From assembly GCA_018398765.1 (NCBI GenBank), contig JAHBMJ010005404.1, forward strand, positions 58,175 through 122,174: a stretch of 64,000 bases of DNA, given 5' to 3'. Made by a program: the position numbers and the translations under genes. This document shows positions 61,459-64,000 of the stretch, one piece after another. The notes under the pieces are model-generated. The model was not told the DNA's origin and did no database searches. It saw only the letters and a program-made list of their open reading frames with translations. Each line of letters begins with the position of its first letter. The first letter of the stretch is position 1. This DNA is from Chromera velia (lineage: Eukaryota; Sar; Chromeraceae).

Positions 61459-61566
61459 TCACACACTGAGTGAGAGAGAGAGGGAGAGAGGGAGAGAGAG
61501 AGAGGGAGAGAGAGAGAGAGGCAGAAAGAAACAAAGAAAGAAAGAAAGAAAGGAAGGAAGGAAGGA

Positions 61567-61598
<32 letters not shown>

Positions 61599-63577
61599 AC
61601 AAGAAAAGATGCATGCGCCCATGGCTTGCATCCGGCCTCCGCACACACATTCCACCACTCCCCCTTCCTCATTCAAATCGGGCATGCACGCATATTCACT
61701 CGAAACGAGAGAGCAAGAAAATCCTGATCGGGACTGTATTGCTCCCCCCACGACTTCATTCACCAGCGACTCCGCAGCCCCCTGCCGGCAGAAAGAGCGT
61801 CTGGCTCTTTCTTCCACTTGATCAGACATTCGAATTCCTTCAGACATGCAAAAGAAATGGACGCTCTTGGCAGGCAACCAAATGGAAAGAAAAAAAAATC
61901 TGTGAAACTGCCAAACTGTCCGATGCAAGCTGCGCGATCTGTCTCATGCGTACACAATTGCTCGCTTGCGCACGCCCTGTTTTTCCTTTGTCTGCTCATT
62001 TTCGGAAGAGGCATTCAGGCAGACGCACAAACAGTCCCTTCGAATTCAGCGGCAAATTCGGAGAGCAGTATTCTGTCCTCGATTCTATCGCCACCCCCTC
62101 CGGGCCAGCCAGGCCTGTCGCTCTATTCACCCCCTGTCTGAGGGTCCACCCATAAACCCAAAACACAGTTCTCCCAGTCACCTACCTATTTGCGCACTCA
62201 TCCACCGTCACCCAATGGTAGAATGGGGACAAATAAGTCCCTGTACTGACTGCACGAAGGAATACAGAGAGCAAGAGGGGGGTGGAAGGGACCAGAGAGA
62301 TCCAGAATGCCATTTTTGGTCGCCAAAGTTTCAGAGAAGCGCGTGTTTTTGCCTATTTCTTGGCATGGCTTGCATGTGGTTGTATAACGAGGGAAGATCT
62401 TGTCAGAGAGACACTGAAGAGCAAAAGGACGGACGGAAAGGCAGAGAGGGGAAAGGACGTAGAAGGAAATGGCAGGGAAACAGGGGAGGGAACGACATCG
62501 CGAAAGCCTGCAATGGGGCGGAGACTGGTGAGGTGAAGCCAATGGGGTTGAGAAAGGAAGGTGCGCAGCCTAGCGAACACCAAAGGATGAAGCTCGGAAG
62601 GTAGGAAACAGAGAGTTGTCCGGAAAGATGGAGACCGGCAGAGAGAAGCGAACGGGGAATTCGGCGCAGCAACTTCAGCAGGCGGGAGACGAGGGGCAGG
62701 CAAAGAAGAAGTCTGACAGAGAACGCTGGAAGGAAATAGGGACGGAGACGCACAAGGGTTTGCGAATCAACTAAGGGGAGAAGCCACCCACTCACAGTCT
62801 GCTGCGTAGTCTTGATAGTATCCGGAGACGCATGATGCGTACGGAGAAGCACCTGCAGAGACAGCAAGGGGATCGAGAACATGGGAAACACATTTTCGAA
62901 GAACAAGGACCTTACGGCTTTTCTCAGTCAGAGGATAGGAAAGATGGCTGCAGAGCGTTGCGATGGGTGACTCTGTCGGCGAGCCATCCAAGCATCCGGG
63001 TAGGCAGAGGGCACAGAGGGATGGGATTGAGGGTCGGAAGAGAGGGAGAAAAGGGCGACTGAGAGAAAAGGTGAAGAGGAAAGGAGAGTAGTGTTGCAAG
63101 AGAATAGGAACAAAGACAGCTGTCGGCAAGAAAGCAAGCATTCGACACTTAGAGGCGTACCATGTTCTGTACTGTTCACACTAGTCTGAAGCATTCCATC
63201 TGCCGTCAGAGAGTTGGCAGATGTGCCGAAGACCTCCTCGCGTGTGCCGTCTCCTTTCACTCGGGCGTTTTCTTCTGTTGCAGCAATATTCTCGAGGTCC
63301 TGGTACAAATCCGGCGAGTTCGATGAAGCAGTACTTTCTGCAGAAGCGCCAGACACAGGAAGAAAAGGCCGTGCTGCTCCACCACAAAGAGATTCGGGGC
63401 GAAAAGTTGGGTGGTAGGATAGGTGCACTCATACAAGGATACAAGCTGACCGAAATGAGGTACAACCCCATCTTCTTGGGAGTGCAGGTTCACAGCTGAG
63501 TCACGTGTCTCCCCCAAAACTCCTCTACAGAGGAGCAGAGGGGAAGAAAAAACTAAGACGGAAAAAACCGTCTTCAT
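30385..63577 (-). CDS. Giant secreted TSP1-WSC-PLAT-like-trefoil-MACPF (perforin-like) protein, 53 predicted exons, 4439 aa
   Basis: One frame runs through 53 exons from ATG at 63577 to TGA at 30385-30387. The exon lengths total 13,320 nt (4440 codons), with matching phases at all 52 joins. Signal peptide: [17 protein letters not shown] then RGVLG. This ATG was preferred over an in-frame one 46 codons upstream because the hydrophobic core follows it directly. Order of modules (aa, approximate): 1-22 signal; 102-225 aromatic/Cys modules; 225-286 and 286-347 TSP1; 347-1203 eight WSC; 1204-2839 PLAT-like modules with EGF-like and trefoil-like inserts; 2841-2895 second trefoil; 3063-3686 MACPF; 3779-3899 beta-gamma-crystallin-like; 3923-4439 tail. 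TSP1 and WSC suggest glycan/matrix binding, and MACPF suggests membrane pore formation. Secretion and extracellular action are inferred. No transmembrane segment was seen after the signal peptide. Exon coordinates are in the module entries. The least certain joins are exons 5, 7, 12 and 42. Confidence 0.8.
34497..36876 (-). other. Giant gene exons 43-47: helical linker and beta-gamma-crystallin-like pair
   Basis: Exons 36876-36656, 36360-36306, 35968-35783, 35282-35106, 34565-34497. Exon 43 is helical ([20 protein letters not shown]). Exons 45-46 encode [18 protein letters not shown] and then [20 protein letters not shown], which resemble two Greek-key motifs of beta-gamma-crystallin type ((F/Y)x(D/N)xxG, then S(L/M)(K/R)V). 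Apicomplexan perforin-like proteins carry an APC-beta domain here instead. Family call by eye. Confidence 0.5.
35597..35653. repeat. (CA)n(GA)n compound microsatellite
   Basis: Intron between exons 45 and 46 of the giant gene. Confidence 0.9.
37557..37626. repeat. (TC)n(TG)n compound microsatellite followed by GA-rich tract
   Basis: Intron between exons 40 and 41 of the giant gene. Confidence 0.9.
39055..39125. repeat. (CA)n(GA)n compound microsatellite
   Basis: Intron between exons 38 and 39. Confidence 0.9.
39880..40125. repeat. Long (CA)n(GA)n(GAAA)n compound microsatellite
   Basis: About 245 bp of simple sequence filling most of the intron between exons 37 and 38, inside the MACPF coding region. 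Confidence 0.9.
41050..43207 (-). other. Two P-type-trefoil-like domains, each preceded by an EGF-like segment
   Basis: Trefoil-like 1 is exon 42822-42660: [34 protein letters not shown]. Trefoil-like 2 opens exon 41216-40248: [29 protein letters not shown]. The CG...C...(G/N)CCF....C spacing is that of P-type trefoils. Each follows an EGF-like stretch ending C.C...G..L..DG.(S)C, at the ends of exons 43957-43207 and 42188-41607. The boundaries given span from the first EGF/trefoil join to the end of the second trefoil. Confidence 0.7.
45206..45231. repeat. (CA)n microsatellite
   Basis: Intron between exons 31 and 32. Confidence 0.85.
47759..47830. repeat. (CA)n / (CG) / (GA)n compound microsatellite
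   Basis: Intron between exons 28 and 29, next to a GCATGCAG acceptor. Confidence 0.85.
50837..50872. repeat. (TC)n microsatellite
   Basis: Intron between exons 24 and 25, within 50 bp of the exon 24 donor. Confidence 0.85.
51876..51902. repeat. (GA)n microsatellite
   Basis: Intron between exons 22 and 23. Confidence 0.85.
53085..53260. repeat. (GA)n(GAAA)n/(GAAT) purine tract
   Basis: Long purine tract in the intron between exons 20 and 21. Confidence 0.9.
54055..54152. repeat. (TCAC)n array reaching the exon 19 splice donor
   Basis: On the sense strand this is (GTGA)n starting exactly at the predicted 5' splice site after the exon ending at 54153. Confidence 0.85.
55767..55802. repeat. 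(TTCTC)n microsatellite
   Basis: Pentanucleotide run in the intron between exons 16 and 17. Confidence 0.85.
56634..56735. repeat. Minisatellite, four copies of a 26-bp unit
   Basis: Unit TCCTCCCTCCCTGTCTGATT plus CGGTGT, with one T/C variant, in the intron between exons 15 and 16. Confidence 0.9.
57198..57290. repeat. (CA)n followed by (TA)n
   Basis: Intron between exons 14 and 15. The TA run (about 57231-57255) could form a cruciform. Confidence 0.85.
58202..58234. repeat. (GGGA)n microsatellite
   Basis: Eight GGGA units just 5' of exon 13 on the sense strand, which there reads (TCCC)n. Confidence 0.85.
58658..58728. repeat. (TG)n(TGTA)n microsatellite
   Basis: Intron between exons 12 and 13. 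Confidence 0.85.
59510..59642. other. Assembly gap (133 N)
   Basis: Run of N inside the intron between exons 10 and 11 of the giant gene, flanked by G-runs and (TG)n. It cannot hide more than a very small exon if the gap size is true. The phases of exons 10 and 11 already agree. Confidence 0.95.
59662..59895. repeat. (TC)n(TG)n microsatellite cluster next to the assembly gap
   Basis: Interrupted TG, TC and GA runs, likely the cause of the gap. Confidence 0.85.
60247..60280. repeat. (CT)n(CA)n microsatellite
   Basis: Ends within about a dozen bases of the exon 9 donor. Confidence 0.85.
60445..60486 (-). repeat. 42-nt dispersed repeat, copy 3, inverted, 45 kb away
   Basis: The reverse complement matches the 15065-15106 unit base for base. 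It lies in an intron of the giant gene next to a (CAGA)n tract at 60502-60547. Confidence 0.85.
60502..60547. repeat. (CAGA)n microsatellite
   Basis: Adjacent to the inverted copy of the 42-nt dispersed repeat. Confidence 0.85.
60726..61781 (-). other. Giant gene exons 5-8: aromatic/cysteine modules, including an 18-nt microexon
   Basis: Exons 61781-61764 (18 nt), 61284-61207, 61128-61055, 60812-60726. They read [20 protein letters not shown] and QNNEC, then GACACRRMH, then [16 protein letters not shown]. The shared pattern is Cys, Gly-aromatic-aromatic, Trp, Cys. Family not recognised. Exon 7 was chosen because it is the only option I found that restores phase on both sides. Confidence 0.55.
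61288..61605. repeat. Long (CA)n(GA)n(GAAA)n compound microsatellite
   Basis: About 318 bp of simple sequence in the intron between exons 5 and 6, ending four bases from the exon 6 acceptor. Confidence 0.9.
62186..63577 (-). other. Giant gene exons 1-4: signal peptide and start of N-terminal modules
   Basis: Exons 63577-63451, 63337-63161, 62852-62796, 62240-62186. Exon 1 carries the signal peptide. Exon 2 is a polar, Ser/Thr/Glu-rich linker ([29 protein letters not shown]). Exons 3-4 encode [15 protein letters not shown] and [18 protein letters not shown], an aromatic/Cys pattern that recurs in exons 6-8. Confidence 0.7.
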
Positions 63578-64000
63578 TCTAGTCGCTGGGCGCCTTTGAA
63601 CTCGGCGATCCAGTGTCAAGAAGGCCACGTCAAACGTCCGTCTGACAACACAAAAATCGAGACACAATCTTGAATGTTCTTGGCTTTCAGGAAGAGACGC
63701 GTGACACACAATCACGTACAGAACGACTCTATTGCAGATATGGCGAGATCCTTGTGAATGCCTCTCGTCTCAGGCTCAGACTCAGAGATACTCAGAGTAA
63801 GCCATCAGACTGTTTGGAGGAAAGAGTCGAAAAGACGACTGCATGCATGAACTTGGCCCGGAAAGCGTAGCTGAGGGGCACTTACAAAGAGTTGAGGTGG
63901 AGGCCTCGGATCTCCGCGATTCAAAAACTGCATGACGCACGCAATTTCATATTTGCCCCGGAAATATCGCTGAGAGGGCACTTAACAAAACTCGAGCACT
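63578..64000. other. Upstream flank of the giant gene with a pair of imperfect repeats
   Basis: No TATA-like element identified. 63856-63895 and 63956-63995 are similar about 40-nt segments, 100 bp apart, sharing GGAAA...GCTGAG.GGGCACTTA. They could be promoter repeats or the edge of a repeat array that continues past the window. Confidence 0.45.

Noticed and set aside
61203-61928. 241-codon minus-strand ORF rich in CVCVCV and SLSLSL
   Set aside because: Translation of an intronic compound microsatellite. Only its ends coincide with exons 5 and 6.
30385-63577. Splitting the region into separate TSP1, WSC, PLAT-like and MACPF genes
   Set aside because: All 52 joins keep frame, there is one signal peptide and one stop, and no intergenic-type DNA interrupts the span. 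Still to be tested by RNA.
1-64000. Endogenous viral elements, LTR retrotransposons or LINEs
   Set aside because: No reverse transcriptase, integrase, capsid or paired long terminal repeats were seen in any frame.

Overview
Eukaryotic nuclear DNA of an alveolate, most likely a chromerid alga such as Chromera velia. That organism call is an inference. It rests on very intron-rich genes with short in-phase exons, microsatellite-choked introns, roughly balanced base composition in genes but AT-rich intergenic spacers, abundant TGCATGCA motifs, and a perforin-like gene whose MACPF start resembles apicomplexan perforin-like proteins next to TSP1 and WSC modules. No bacterial operon, tRNA, rRNA, CRISPR array or recognisable retroelement/viral coding sequence was seen.

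Layout. (1) 1-7361, minus: a PLP-dependent class V aminotransferase / cysteine-desulfurase-like gene in about 17 exons, running off the left edge. (2) 7362 to about 10.3 kb: GC-rich, microsatellite-containing spacer and the unresolved 5' part of a plus-strand membrane-protein gene whose last two exons are clear (10313-10573, 10974-11113). (3) 11.1-13.06 kb: intergenic, with an AT-rich island. (4) 13060-17708, plus: a gene for a low-complexity/coiled-coil protein of about 540 aa. (5) 17.7-19.97 kb: convergent intergenic DNA with a second AT-rich island. (6) 27628-19969, minus: a five-exon gene for a 2109-aa, mostly disordered protein with coiled coils. (7) 27.6-30.4 kb: a third AT-rich spacer carrying a 225-bp inverted-repeat element. 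(8) 63577-30385, minus: one giant gene. I could chain 53 exons in a single open frame of 4440 codons, from a signal peptide to a stop, inside this window.

The giant gene is the main discovery. Its predicted secreted product is, in order: signal peptide, aromatic/cysteine modules, two TSP1 repeats, eight WSC domains, about nine PLAT-like beta modules (two followed by an EGF-like plus P-type-trefoil-like pair), an apicomplexan-style MACPF/perforin domain, a beta-gamma-crystallin-like pair and a dermatopontin-like tail. It reads as a pore-forming domain carried by a long carbohydrate/matrix-binding arm. Intron phases switch sharply from 1/2 in the N-terminal half to 0 in the C-terminal half, which suggests an ancient fusion of two genes.

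Splicing landscape. Many introns begin with a tandem GTNN array in register with the 5' splice site. Many acceptors are GCATGCAG. One intron in the aminotransferase gene appears to use a GC donor. All gene models were built by eye from frame, splice consensus and family resemblance. Coordinates of individual splice sites are predictions.
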